DNA of 17,518 nucleotides from Actinomycetes bacterium (GCA_021796905.1 JAKABK010000009.1:1-17518), one strand, 5' to 3'; counted from the first letter of the stretch, positions 7,851 to 15,138 are shown. Notes: generated by a model from the sequence alone, not told the origin. Numbers and translations: made by a program.

Positions 7851-8750
7851 ATGAAGGTCGCAGTCACCGGCAGCCACGGGCTGATCGGCAGGACCCTCCT
7901 CGGCGAGCTGCGTCGCGCCGGCCACGACGTCGTGCGGATCGTGCGGTCCCCCGAGGGCGACGCCGCAGCCCGCTGGGACCCCGACGCCGGCACGATCGAC
8001 TCCGGGCGTCTGGCGGGGGTCGAGGCGGTGGTGCACCTCGCAGGGGTCGGGATCGGGGACCGACGTTGGACCCCGGCCCACAAGCAGGCGGTGCTCGACA
8101 GCCGCAGCCGGGGCACCGCACTGCTCGCCGAGACCGTCGCCGAGCTCGACCCGGCCCCCCGGGTGCTGCTCAGCGCATCGGCGATCGGCTTCTACGGTGA
8201 CCGCGACGACGAGCTGCTCGGCGAGACGAGCAGCTCCGGCTCGGGGTTCCTCGCCGACGTGTGCCGCCAGTGGGAGCAGGCGACCGCCCCCGCCGAGGCG
8301 GCAGGGGTCCGGACGGTGCACCTGCGTACCGGCATCGTCCAGGCCCGTGACGGCGGAGCCCTCGCCAAGCAGCTCCCGATCTTCCGCCTCGGCCTCGGCG
8401 GGCGCGTCGGGCGCGGACGGCAGTGGGTCAGCTGGATCTCCCTCACCGACGAGGTGGCGGCCATCGTCCATCTCCTCGGCGCCGAGACGGTCAGCGGTCC
8501 GGTCAACCTGGTCGGGCCGGCACCGGTGACCAACGCCGAGCACGCGAGGACCCTCGCCCGGGTGCTCGGACGTCCCGCCCCCTTCGTCGTGCCCACCCCG
8601 GCCCTGGAGCTGGTCCTCGGGGCGGAGATGGCCAGGGAGCTGCTCCTCTACAGCCAGCGGGTCGACCCGGTGGTGCTCACCCGCACCGGCTTCGAGTGGC
8701 GCCACCCGAGCCTGGAGGAGGCGCTGCGCGCCGAGCTCGACCGGCGGTGA
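7851..8750 (+). CDS. TIGR01777-family NAD(P)-binding SDR epimerase (YfcH/SDR39U1-like)
   Basis: 299 residues, the usual family length. Extended-SDR fold: dinucleotide-binding GSHGLIG at 7-13, the family segment VVHLAGVGIGDRRWTPAHK (about 62-80), LLSASAIGFYGD (about 104-115) in place of a classical SDR active site, and the C-terminal block LTRTGFEWRHPSLEEAL typical of the DUF1731 end. It is cytosolic; the substrate in bacteria is not established (plant and animal relatives are linked to cell division or are uncharacterised), so no reaction is assigned. Start is fixed by GAGGAGG 6 nt upstream. It stands alone, with about 100-bp gaps on both sides and an inverted repeat in its leader. Confidence 0.93.
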   Translation: MKVAVTGSHGLIGRTLLGELRRAGHDVVRIVRSPEGDAAARWDPDAGTIDSGRLAGVEAVVHLAGVGIGDRRWTPAHKQAVLDSRSRGTALLAETVAELDPAPRVLLSASAIGFYGDRDDELLGETSSSGSGFLADVCRQWEQATAPAEAAGVRTVHLRTGIVQARDGGALAKQLPIFRLGLGGRVGRGRQWVSWISLTDEVAAIVHLLGAETVSGPVNLVGPAPVTNAEHARTLARVLGRPAPFVVPTPALELVLGAEMARELLLYSQRVDPVVLTRTGFEWRHPSLEEALRAELDRR

Positions 8751-8789
8751 GCCCGGGCCGAGGCGTTCGCCGGCAACCCCACAACCGCT

Positions 8790-8805
8790 CGGCGCTCGCG
8801 CGCCG
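8790..8805. terminator. GC hairpin after the epimerase gene, possible terminator
   Basis: CGGCGC-tcgc-GCGCCG forms a 6-bp GC stem with a 4-nt loop, 40 bp past the stop at 8750. There is no T-tract, so it is a weak candidate only; actinobacterial terminators often lack one. The rest of the 8751-8851 gap holds the promoter for the next gene. Confidence 0.25.
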
Positions 8806-8839
8806 GGCCCACCGGGACGGTATAGCGCCGGGGCGCGCT

Positions 8840-8845
8840 TAGCTT
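8840..8845 (+). promoter_or_regulatory. -10 hexamer of leaderless promoter for the GGR-family gene
   Basis: TAGCTT, 6 nt before GTG 8852, is a clean TANNNT match with no Shine-Dalgarno between. A second AT-rich patch (tatagc, 8821-8826) lies 14 nt further upstream. Confidence 0.6.
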
Positions 8846-8851
8846 GACAGG

Positions 8852-10078
8852 GTGCTCGACGTCGACCTGGCCGTGGTGGGCGCCGGACCGGCCGGCGCCG
8901 CCGCGGCGATCACCGCCGCCCGGGCCGGGCTGAGCGTCGGGGTCCTCGACCGGGCGGTGTTCCCCCGCGACAAGTGCTGCGGGGACGGCCTCACCACCGG
9001 GGCCCTCCGGCGCCTGGAGAGCCTCGGGCTCGACCCGACCGTCCTCCCCTCCTGGCAACCGGTACGGCGAGCCCGGGTCCGGGTCCCGGACGGGAGGGTC
9101 GCCTGCCTCGAGCTGCCCGACCCGGACCGGGTGCGGGCCGCCACCGTCCCCCGCCGGGAGCTCGACTCGGCCCTCGTCGGGCTCGCCCGGGCGGCCGGCG
9201 CAGAGGTGGACGAGGGGAGGGCGGTGACCGCAGTGACCGCCTGCGGTGGTGGCTGCGGGGTGGAGCTGGCGCTCGACGACGGTTCCAGCTTGCGGGCCTG
9301 GTACGTGGTCGCCGCCGACGGGATGTGGTCACCGTTGCGCAAGGCGCTCGGCCTCGCCGAGCGCGGCTACCTCGGTGAATGGCACGCCTTGCGCCAGTAC
9401 TACCGGGGGGTGGGCCCGGCAGCCCGCGACTTCTGGGTGTGGTTCGAAGACGACCTCCGCCCCGGCTACGCCTGGTCGTTCCCGTTGCCCGACGGACGGG
9501 CGAACCTCGGCTTCGGGTTGCGACGCACCCCGGGTGAGCCGACCGGCAGCATGAAGCGGCGCTGGGAGGACCTGCTCTCCCGGCCCCACATCGCCGAGGT
9601 GCTCGGGCCCGACGCCACCCCCGAGGAGCCGGTCCGGGCGTGGCCGATCCCCGCCCGTATCGGCGCCACCCGGCTCGCCGGCCTCGGGGGGCGGGTGCTG
9701 TTCGCCGGTGACGCCGCCCGGGCCGCCGACTGCATGACCGGTGAGGGCATCGCCCAGGCGCTCGAGACCGGGGAGCTGGCCGCCCGCGCCGCCGTTGCCG
9801 CCGGCGCCGAGGACCCGGGGCGGGCGGCGGCCGACTACCGCAGCGTGGTCCGTCGGGGTATGGCCCTCGACGACCACGTCTCGGGGGTCTTCTCCCGGGT
9901 CCTCGCCAGCGAACGCGGTTCGAGGGCCTGGTTCGGGATCGCCAACGCCACCCTCACCAGCCGCCGGGTCTTCGCCCGCTGGATGTTCGAGGACTACCCC
10001 CGGGCGGGACTGGTCACCCCGTGGCGGTGGCGGCGGGGATGGCTGTCGACCCCGGCGCCGTTCCCGGCAGGGGACTGA
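8852..10078 (+). CDS. Geranylgeranyl-reductase-family FAD-dependent oxidoreductase (possible menaquinone reductase MenJ-like)
   Basis: 408 residues. N-terminal FAD-binding Rossmann motif GAGPAG (10-15), then FPRDKCCGDGLTTGALRRL (38-56), the DKxCGDG block of the geranylgeranyl reductase family, and a second FAD motif GRVLFAGDAARAADCMTGEG (about 278-297). The middle part (YYRGVGPAARDFWVWF, YAWSFPLPDGRANLGFG) is the family substrate domain. Members reduce isoprenoid double bonds in archaeal and plant lipids and, in mycobacteria, one double bond of menaquinone (MenJ); the length and architecture fit the last role, but sequence alone does not fix the substrate. No other men genes are nearby. GTG start supported by TAGCTT 6 nt upstream. 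Adjacent to a lipid-type SDR gene 99 bp downstream, which has its own promoter. Confidence 0.9.
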   Translation: MLDVDLAVVGAGPAGAAAAITAARAGLSVGVLDRAVFPRDKCCGDGLTTGALRRLESLGLDPTVLPSWQPVRRARVRVPDGRVACLELPDPDRVRAATVPRRELDSALVGLARAAGAEVDEGRAVTAVTACGGGCGVELALDDGSSLRAWYVVAADGMWSPLRKALGLAERGYLGEWHALRQYYRGVGPAARDFWVWFEDDLRPGYAWSFPLPDGRANLGFGLRRTPGEPTGSMKRRWEDLLSRPHIAEVLGPDATPEEPVRAWPIPARIGATRLAGLGGRVLFAGDAARAADCMTGEGIAQALETGELAARAAVAAGAEDPGRAAADYRSVVRRGMALDDHVSGVFSRVLASERGSRAWFGIANATLTSRRVFARWMFEDYPRAGLVTPWRWRRGWLSTPAPFPAGD

Positions 10079-10145
10079 TCCCACCCCGAGCCCGCCGCTC
10101 CGGCCGGAACGCCCGAGCGTCACCCGCCGCTGCTCGCAAGCTGGA

Positions 10146-10163
10146 CCGCCCCGGGGAGGGCGG
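10146..10163. other. GC inverted repeat just upstream of the SDR promoter
   Basis: CCGCCC-cgggga-GGGCGG (6-bp stem, 6-nt loop) ends 1 bp before the TACCGT hexamer at 10165. It could be an operator overlapping the promoter or a terminator of the preceding gene; no T-run follows. Confidence 0.25.
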
Positions 10164-10164
10164 C

Positions 10165-10170
10165 TACCGT
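10165..10170 (+). promoter_or_regulatory. -10 hexamer of leaderless promoter for the SDR gene
   Basis: TACCGT, 7 nt before ATG 10178, matches TANNNT; no Shine-Dalgarno is visible between them. Confidence 0.55.
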
Positions 10171-10177
10171 CCGTGAC

Positions 10178-11083
10178 ATGGCAGAGTTGGGTTTCGACGG
10201 GCAGGTGGCGATCGTGACCGGCGCCGGCGGCGGTCTCGGCAAGGAGCACGCCTTGCTGCTCGCGGCACGCGGCGCCAGGGTGGTGGTCAACGACATCGGC
10301 GGCTCGGTGCACGGGGAGGGATCCGACCTCGGGCCGGCGGAGACCGTCGCCGCCCAGATCCGCGACGCCGGGGGCGAGGCGGTGGCCGATGGGCACAGCG
10401 TCGCCACGCCGGAGGGCGGCGAGGCGATCGTCGACACCGCCCTCGGCGCCTTCGGCCGGGTCGACATCGTGGTCAACAACGCCGGCATCCTGCGGGACAA
10501 GGCGTTCCACAACCTCACCCCCGAGCTGCTCGACCCGGTGATCGACGTGCACCTCAAAGGCGCGTTCCACGTGACGCGCCCGGCTTGGGTGAAGATGCGC
10601 GAGCAGGGCTACGGGCGGGTGGTCAACACCTCCTCCAACTCGGGGATCCTCGGCAACTTCGGCCAGAGCAACTACGGGGCCGCGAAGATGGGCCTGGTCG
10701 GCTTCACCCGGGTGCTGGCAGCCGAGGGGGCCCGGTACAACATAAAGGTCAACGCCATCGCCCCTCTCGCCCGGACCCGGATGACCGAGGAGCTGCTCGG
10801 CGCAGCGGCCGACAAGCTCGACCCGGCTCTCGTGTCGCCGGTCGTCGCCTACCTGGCGCACGAGAGCGTTCCGGTGAGCGGGGAGGTCTACACCGTCGGC
10901 GGCGGACGGGTGGCCAGGTTCTTCATCGGAATGACCCGAGGTTTCACCAGCCCGGCCCTCCGCGTCGAGGACGTCCGGGACCACTTCTCGGAGATCCGCG
11001 ACGAGACCGGCTACAGCGTCCCGGCCGGTCCCGGCGACGAGCTCAAGGCGCTGCTCGACGCCCTCGGTGGAACCGGGGAGTAA
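10178..11083 (+). CDS. Short-chain dehydrogenase, HSD17B4 / (3R)-hydroxyacyl-CoA dehydrogenase-like
   Basis: 301 residues. Classical SDR: NAD(P)-binding TGAGGGLG (14-21), NNAG (100-103), Ser152/153 with Tyr166 and Lys170 in the SNYGAAK segment. The opening (GQVAIVTGAGGGLGKEHALLLAARGA), VVNDIGGS, and the NFGQSNYGAAK active-site block are typical of the dehydrogenase domain of peroxisomal multifunctional enzyme 2 (HSD17B4), which oxidises 3R-hydroxyacyl-CoA during beta-oxidation of branched or steroid-derived acyl chains. Actinobacteria carry many single-domain relatives, often in lipid or sterol breakdown; the hydratase and SCP2 domains of the animal enzyme are absent, and the C-terminal 60 residues are a short extension only. 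Substrate is inferred, not shown. Its last 41 bp overlap the convergent 2H phosphoesterase gene. Confidence 0.92.
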   Translation: MAELGFDGQVAIVTGAGGGLGKEHALLLAARGARVVVNDIGGSVHGEGSDLGPAETVAAQIRDAGGEAVADGHSVATPEGGEAIVDTALGAFGRVDIVVNNAGILRDKAFHNLTPELLDPVIDVHLKGAFHVTRPAWVKMREQGYGRVVNTSSNSGILGNFGQSNYGAAKMGLVGFTRVLAAEGARYNIKVNAIAPLARTRMTEELLGAAADKLDPALVSPVVAYLAHESVPVSGEVYTVGGGRVARFFIGMTRGFTSPALRVEDVRDHFSEIRDETGYSVPAGPGDELKALLDALGGTGE

Positions 11084-11651
11084 CCGTCGCTCCGCCGAGC
11101 GCCCCGGACCGGCGTCCGAAGGGCAGGCGGGCCCGGACCGACCAGCGGCGCCCGGAGGCGAGCATCACCCACATCTCGTCGGCCCGGCAGTCGATGGGGA
11201 GCCGGGCGCGCAGCTCGTCGGCGACCCGGTCGAGGGCGGTGGCGTCACCGTCGGCCCGGCCTACGGTGAGGTGGGGGACCAGCTCGTCGAACGCCCCCTC
11301 CCACGGGGGGGTCCCGAAGCGGTCCGCGAGCCTGACGGTCAGCTGGGTGAACTCCTCGGCGGGCTCGGGCACGAGCCACAGGACCCTCCGGCCGAACCAT
11401 GCGACCCCGGTTAGGCGGAACTCCCACGGCGGCGTCGAGGAGGCCACCTCCGCGAGCCCGGCCAGGGCCCCCGGACCGATCTCGTCGGCCGGCAACCACG
11501 GCACGATCAAGGTGACGTGCGCCGGAACCCCGGCAGCGGCGACCGGGTCGTGGCGGGCGCGCCACTCGGCCAGGACCTTCTCGGCCTGCGGCACCGGGAC
11601 CAGCACTGCGGAGCCCTCGGTGCCGGCACGAGCCGGCCCCGCCTCATCCAT
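11043..11651 (-). CDS. 2H phosphoesterase family protein ('2'-5' RNA ligase' / LigT-like)
   Basis: 202 residues. It has the two HxT motifs that define the 2H superfamily: HVT (His45, in AHVTLIVPWL) and HLT (His127, in VPHLTVGRAD). Family members act on 2',5' or cyclic phosphodiesters of RNA or nucleotides; most bacterial ones have no known physiological substrate. Residues 1-15 are not part of the fold; the domain starts at SAVLVPVPQAE. The ATG at 11651 has no Shine-Dalgarno or TANNNT hexamer of its own. It overlaps by 8 nt the stop of a 39-codon leaderless ORF (11644-11763), so it may be translated by coupling. The C-terminal 40 residues after about 160 (Arg/Gly-rich) run over the 3' end of the convergent SDR gene by 41 bp. 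malQ ends 24 bp upstream of the small ORF on the same strand. Confidence 0.88.
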   Translation of the reverse strand: MDEAGPARAGTEGSAVLVPVPQAEKVLAEWRARHDPVAAAGVPAHVTLIVPWLPADEIGPGALAGLAEVASSTPPWEFRLTGVAWFGRRVLWLVPEPAEEFTQLTVRLADRFGTPPWEGAFDELVPHLTVGRADGDATALDRVADELRARLPIDCRADEMWVMLASGRRWSVRARLPFGRRSGALGGATVTPRFHRGRRAAP

Positions 11652-11763
11652 GGACGGCGGGCGGATCGCAGGGCGCGCCAGGGGCCGCCACCCCCGGCGC
11701 CGGCTCGACCGGCACCGGCGAGAACGGCACCGGCGGGAGCGGGGGGACGACCGGGAGGTCCAT
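11644..11763 (-). CDS. Putative 39-residue proline-rich leader ORF overlapping the 2H phosphoesterase start
   Basis: Read by hand; too short for standard calling. ATG 11763 to TGA 11644-11646 encodes MDLPVVPPLPPVPFSPVPVE and continues to end in PPAVHG, 39 residues with about 16 prolines and several PP pairs. A TAGCGT hexamer sits 8 nt before the ATG, the same leaderless layout as bona fide genes here. Its stop lies inside ATGGATGA, so the start of the phosphoesterase gene (ATG 11651) is within its last codons in another frame. Two readings are possible: a leader peptide whose translation feeds or controls the next gene (proline runs slow ribosomes and need EF-P), or a spurious ORF in the untranslated leader. 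Nothing is known of a protein function. Confidence 0.45.
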   Translation of the reverse strand: MDLPVVPPLPPVPFSPVPVEPAPGVAAPGAPCDPPAVHG

Positions 11764-11771
11764 CGGCACCG

Positions 11772-11777
11772 ACGCTA
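11772..11777 (-). promoter_or_regulatory. -10 hexamer of leaderless promoter for the proline-rich ORF / 2H phosphoesterase unit
   Basis: TAGCGT on the minus strand, 8 nt before ATG 11763. If used, the mRNA begins at or near that ATG and the phosphoesterase would be the second cistron. It lies about 11 bp before the end of malQ on the template order, within the gap after malQ's conserved region and close to its stop. Confidence 0.45.
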
Positions 11778-11787
11778 CCGGTCGGGC

Positions 11788-13695
11788 TCACCCGCCGCTG
11801 CCGGCCGGCGCCGGCGGCGGTTCGCGCGGCCCGCTGTTCATCTCGGCGGCGACCGCCGCCGCCAGGGGGCTCACTTCGAGCTCCTCGATCGGCACCGGGA
11901 GGGCCAGCGACCAGTTCGGCCACTGGTCGAGGGTGCCGGGCATGTTGGGACGCTCGACGACCGCCGCCACGTCGTCCAAGGTGACGGTGAGCACCCGGCA
12001 CGGAGCTTCCGCCAGGAGCCGGTAGGCGGAGCGGACCGCCTCGGCCGGCTCGGCACCGGGGGTCAACCCGCCCCAGTCCTCCAGGCGCCGGGCGATCGCG
12101 GCCGAGCCGCCCTCGTTGGGGTCGAGACCGAGGCGTCGTTGGGCTTCGAGGTCCTCCCCCGTCCACATCCCGGCGACGGTGGGCAGGTCGTGGGTGGTCA
12201 CCGCGGCGAGGGCCTCCGGGCCCCACTCCGCGGGACGGTCGGGCTCGAACCACAACAGCCGGTAGGAGAGCACCCGGCGCTCGGCCAGCTCGGCGCGCAC
12301 GACGTCCTCGACGGTCCCGAGGTCCTCGCCGACCACGAACGCCCCGGCCCGGTGCGCCTCGAGCGACAAGATGTTGAGCAGGTCCCAGTACGGGTAGCGG
12401 ACGTAGGTCCCGGCGTCGGAGCCCACCCCGGCCGGGATCCAGTACAGACGGAACAATCCCATCACGTGGTCGACCCGCAGCCCGGCGGAGTGGCGCAGAG
12501 CGGCCCGCACCGTCTGCACGAACGGCTCGTAGCCGGCGGAGCGCAACCGCCAAGGGTCCCACGGCGGCAGCCCCCAGTCCTGGCCGAGCCGGTTGAAGTC
12601 GTCCGGCGGGGCCCCGACCCGCATCCCGGTGGCGAAGGTCTCCGGCCACATCCAGGTGTCCGCCCCGCCGGCGTCGACACCGACCGCGACGTCGGAGATC
12701 AGCTCGGCAGGGGCGCTCGCCGCCAACTGGCGGTCGATCTGCCATTGCAGCCAGGCGTGGTAACGGACCCGGCGGCCGCCCTCGGCGCTCGCCGCGAAGG
12801 CCGCGACAGCAGCCGAACCGCGACGACGCAGCTCGGCCGGCCATGACTGCCAGGGCAGCCCGTGGATCTCGGCGAGGGCGTTGAAGGTCGCGAAGCCGAC
12901 CAGGGCCTCCCCCCGCTCCGCGATGTAGGCGTCGAGCCCGGCGACCGTCGCGGGTGACGCCTCGGTCCGGGCGAAAACCGCTTCGAGCGCCTCCGACTTG
13001 AGCGCCCAGACCCGCTCCCGGTCGATCAAGCGTTGCCCGTTGAGCTGCCGGGCGGTGGCGGCGAGGCCCTCCAGGCCCTCGAGGTCGTCGGAGCCGGCGA
13101 CGTCCTCGACCCGGAGGTAGAGCGGGTTCGAGAAGCAACGGCTGGAGGGGAAGTAGGGGCTCGACTGGGGGTGCGGGCCGGGCGGCCCGGCGTGGAGCGG
13201 GTTCAACAAGGTGAGCTCGGCGCCGAGGGACCTCCCCCAGCTGGTCAGGCGGCGCAGGTCGGCCAGGTCCCCGATCCCCCAGCTGTCCCGGGACCGGGCG
13301 GCGTAGAGCTGCGCGGCCCACCCCCAACGCGACCCGAGCGCCTCCGGGCAGCGGCCGGGGCAGACCACCAGGCGCCTCGGCGGGCCGTCGTCGGGGACCA
13401 GATGGTGGTAGCCGAGCGGCAGGTCGTCGGGGAGCCGCCCGTCGCCGACCGGGAGCTCCCCGCCGTCCTCCAGGACCACGACCCCGACGGGGACGGCCGG
13501 CAGCGGATGGTCCGAGCGGACGGTGAGGGCGACGGTCGGGTCCGAGTCCGGGTGGGGGGCGTCCGGCTCGAGGGCACCCATCGAGGCGAGGACCGCGGTG
13601 ATCGTCGCCTCGGGGGCATCCCGCCACCGTCCTGAGGTGTCGTGGTAGCCGGGCTCCACCGCCCACCCCCGGGGGTCAGTCACGGGCAGCGTCAT
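11788..13695 (-). CDS. malQ: 4-alpha-glucanotransferase (amylomaltase)
   Basis: 635 residues from ATG 13695. GH77 enzyme that moves glucan chains between maltodextrins in glycogen or maltose metabolism; cytosolic. The first about 150 residues form an N-terminal extension seen in longer actinobacterial and E. coli MalQ, ending before LYAARSRDSWGIGDLADL, where the catalytic barrel begins. Catalytic residues by family alignment: Asp409 in RVDHVMG (nucleophile), Glu457 in VVGEDLGT (acid/base), Asp503 in THDLPT (transition-state stabiliser). NPLHA and SSPYFPSSRCFSNPLY are the usual active-site loops. The C-terminal end is Pro/Gly-rich. An open frame continues upstream to 13824, but that part is low-complexity and lies inside the divergent DUF72 gene, so I rejected it; ATG 13719 is the only other plausible start. 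No GlgX, GlgP or other glycogen genes lie nearby. Confidence 0.93.
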   Translation of the reverse strand: MTLPVTDPRGWAVEPGYHDTSGRWRDAPEATITAVLASMGALEPDAPHPDSDPTVALTVRSDHPLPAVPVGVVVLEDGGELPVGDGRLPDDLPLGYHHLVPDDGPPRRLVVCPGRCPEALGSRWGWAAQLYAARSRDSWGIGDLADLRRLTSWGRSLGAELTLLNPLHAGPPGPHPQSSPYFPSSRCFSNPLYLRVEDVAGSDDLEGLEGLAATARQLNGQRLIDRERVWALKSEALEAVFARTEASPATVAGLDAYIAERGEALVGFATFNALAEIHGLPWQSWPAELRRRGSAAVAAFAASAEGGRRVRYHAWLQWQIDRQLAASAPAELISDVAVGVDAGGADTWMWPETFATGMRVGAPPDDFNRLGQDWGLPPWDPWRLRSAGYEPFVQTVRAALRHSAGLRVDHVMGLFRLYWIPAGVGSDAGTYVRYPYWDLLNILSLEAHRAGAFVVGEDLGTVEDVVRAELAERRVLSYRLLWFEPDRPAEWGPEALAAVTTHDLPTVAGMWTGEDLEAQRRLGLDPNEGGSAAIARRLEDWGGLTPGAEPAEAVRSAYRLLAEAPCRVLTVTLDDVAAVVERPNMPGTLDQWPNWSLALPVPIEELEVSPLAAAVAAEMNSGPREPPPAPAGSGG

Positions 13696-13713
13696 GGCCT
13701 CGCGACCGGTCGG

Positions 13714-13719
13714 TACCAT
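13714..13719 (+). promoter_or_regulatory. -10 hexamer of putative leaderless promoter for the DUF72 unit
   Basis: TACCAT, 8 nt before a GTG at 13728, matches TANNNT. It lies within a GGTACC palindrome (13712-13717) between the divergent malQ and DUF72 genes and so may sit in a shared control region. Confidence 0.4.
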
Positions 13720-13727
13720 CCTCGGCA

Positions 13728-13769
13728 GTGAACCCCGGCACCCTGGCCGCTTACCCGAGGTCCCCTTGA
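13728..13769 (+). CDS. Putative 13-codon leaderless leader ORF, stop overlapping the DUF72 start
   Basis: GTG 13728 to TGA 13767-13769 encodes MNPGTLAAYPRSP. The stop overlaps a TTG codon of the DUF72 frame at 13766 as TTGA, the same 4-nt geometry as ATGA coupling. TACCAT lies 8 nt upstream. It could be a translated leader that hands ribosomes to the DUF72 gene, or chance; the peptide is too short to judge by composition. Confidence 0.3.
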   Translation: MNPGTLAAYPRSP

Positions 13770-14752
13770 CCGAAACTGCGGCCCGCTCGGGCGCCGGCGG
13801 GGCGTCCGGGCTCGGCGCTCCCACCGGGTCGGTGCGGGTCGGCTCTGCGCTGGTCCGGGCCGGCTGCTGCTCTTGGGCGGACCGCAGCCTCGTCCGCGAC
13901 GGCGGCTTCTACCCTCGCTCGACGATGACCGCCCGGGAGCGGCTCGCCTACTACGCCGGGCAGTTCGCGCTCGCCGAGGTGGCGACCACCTACCGCTTCC
14001 CGCCCACCCCGCAGCTGTGCGCCCAGTGGGCGGAGCGCACCCCGCCCGGTTTCGTTCTCGACGTGCGGGGCTGGTCGCTGCTCACCGGGGCGCCGACCCT
14101 GCCGGGGTCGCTGTGGCCCGACCTTCGTTCGGAGCTGCCCGCCGAGCGGCGCGACCAGAGACGCCTGTACGCCGACCACCTGCCCGCCGCGGTGATCGAG
14201 GAGTGCTGGGACCGTTTCCGCCACGCGCTCCAGCCTCTCGTCGACGCCGGCCGGCTCGGGGCGGTCCTGCTGCGCTACCCGTCGTGGTGGGGCCCGCGAC
14301 CCGCGACCTGGTCCGAGCTCGACGCTCTCCGCCGACGTCTGCCGGGGGTGAGGGTAGCGGTCGAGCTGCCCGAGGGGCGCTGGTTCGGGGGCGACTCCAC
14401 CGAGGCCACCCTCGAGTGGCTCGACTCGCGGGGGATCGGCCTGGTCTGCGTCGACGGACCGCCCCGACGCGGCGCCGACCCTGGGCCGTCGGTGGTCGCC
14501 GCCACCTCCGAGCTCGCGGTGGTGCGCTTCGTCGGCCGGCGCTGCTGCGAGGCAGACCGCTCGACCCGACCGTACCGTTACGGCCGGGTCGAGCTGGAGG
14601 GCTGGGTGCCGGCGGTCGCCGATCTCGCCTCGTCGAGCGAGGAGGTGCACCTCCTGCTCGACAACTGCCACCGGGGGGACGCCGTCGACAACGCCCGGAC
14701 GCTCCTCGACCTGCTCGGGGGGCCGGCCCGGGCCGAACCGCCCGTCAGGTGA
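13766..14752 (+). CDS. DUF72 (YecE-like) family protein
   Basis: 328 residues from TTG 13766. DUF72 proteins have a TIM-barrel fold related to sugar-phosphate isomerases and xylose isomerase, and no proven biochemical role. Typical blocks are present: VRVGSALVRAGCCSWADRSL in place of the usual opening VRVGTCSWADxxL, FYP..TMTARERLAYYAGQFALAEVATTYR, ERTPPGFVLDVRGWSLLTG, LGAVLLRYPSWWGP, RVAVELPEGRWF, VRFVGRR and the ending VHLLLDNCHRGDAVDNARTLLDLL. An insertion of about eight residues lies within the first block (between VRVG and CSWAD). The start is uncertain: ATG 13694 is in frame but overlaps malQ; TTG 13766 has GAGG 5 nt upstream and TTGA overlap with a short ORF; GTG 13832 starts directly at the conserved VRVG. 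It ends 8 bp inside the convergent SnoaL gene. Confidence 0.88.
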   Translation: MTETAARSGAGGASGLGAPTGSVRVGSALVRAGCCSWADRSLVRDGGFYPRSTMTARERLAYYAGQFALAEVATTYRFPPTPQLCAQWAERTPPGFVLDVRGWSLLTGAPTLPGSLWPDLRSELPAERRDQRRLYADHLPAAVIEECWDRFRHALQPLVDAGRLGAVLLRYPSWWGPRPATWSELDALRRRLPGVRVAVELPEGRWFGGDSTEATLEWLDSRGIGLVCVDGPPRRGADPGPSVVAATSELAVVRFVGRRCCEADRSTRPYRYGRVELEGWVPAVADLASSSEEVHLLLDNCHRGDAVDNARTLLDLLGGPARAEPPVR

Positions 14753-15131
14753 CCGAGGCGTGCACCGCCGAGCCGTGGTGGCAGACCATCGACCACTGCC
14801 CGCTCCAGTGGTCCCGCACGAACAGGTTGAAGGTGGCGACGGTGACCCCGCCCTGCTCACCGAGGAGGTTCTCGTCGAGCGACAACCAGGCGACGTCGCC
14901 CTCTACGTGGACGTCCTGGCGGGTGAGCAGGAACTGCATGCGCAGCGGCTGCTGGAACAGCGAGAAGAACGACGCCTGGACCTGGCTCCAGCCCCGCAGC
15001 GTCGACCAGCCCGGGTGGGTGCAGGTCGCGCGCTCCGAGCGCTCCCAGACCGCCGACATGGCGTCGAGGTCCGCTGCCTCGAACGCCTCGTAGTAACGGC
15101 GGTTCGCGTCGGCGACCTCGGCGGCGTCCAC
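14745..15131 (-). CDS. SnoaL-like / NTF2-fold protein
   Basis: 128 residues from GTG 15131. Alpha+beta cone (ketosteroid-isomerase-like) fold: an N-terminal helix pair VADANRRYYEAFEAADLDAM, then WERSERATCTHPGWSTLRGW, the conserved HPGW-x-x-L-x-G motif of the SnoaL_3 type, and a C-terminal sheet ending VRDHWSGQWSMVCHHGS. Catalytic role unknown; most such stand-alone proteins are uncharacterised. The open frame reaches to 15371, but the upstream 80 residues lie in the divergent hydrolase gene and have no homology-like features; GTG 15131 is chosen because TAGTTT sits exactly 7 nt upstream. It is divergent from the hydrolase with only 40 bp between the two start codons, and it ends 8 bp inside DUF72. 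Confidence 0.88.
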   Translation of the reverse strand: MDAAEVADANRRYYEAFEAADLDAMSAVWERSERATCTHPGWSTLRGWSQVQASFFSLFQQPLRMQFLLTRQDVHVEGDVAWLSLDENLLGEQGGVTVATFNLFVRDHWSGQWSMVCHHGSAVHASVT

Positions 15132-15138
15132 CCGGCCG

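Noticed and set aside
6185..8116. A 643-codon minus-strand open frame spanning ettA and the next two genes.
   Set aside because: It runs antisense through three well-supported genes and has no recognisable domain or start signal.
10585..12846. A 753-codon plus-strand open frame.
   Set aside because: It crosses the SDR, 2H phosphoesterase and malQ genes out of frame or antisense; no motif is visible.
11507..13666. A 719-codon minus-strand open frame in another frame of malQ.
   Set aside because: Arg/Gly/Pro-rich shadow; the GH77 catalytic motifs lie in the frame that ends at 11788.
13696..13824. The upstream extension of malQ to 13824 (43 extra residues).
   Set aside because: It is low-complexity, lacks start signals and lies within the divergent DUF72 gene; ATG 13695 is the likely start.
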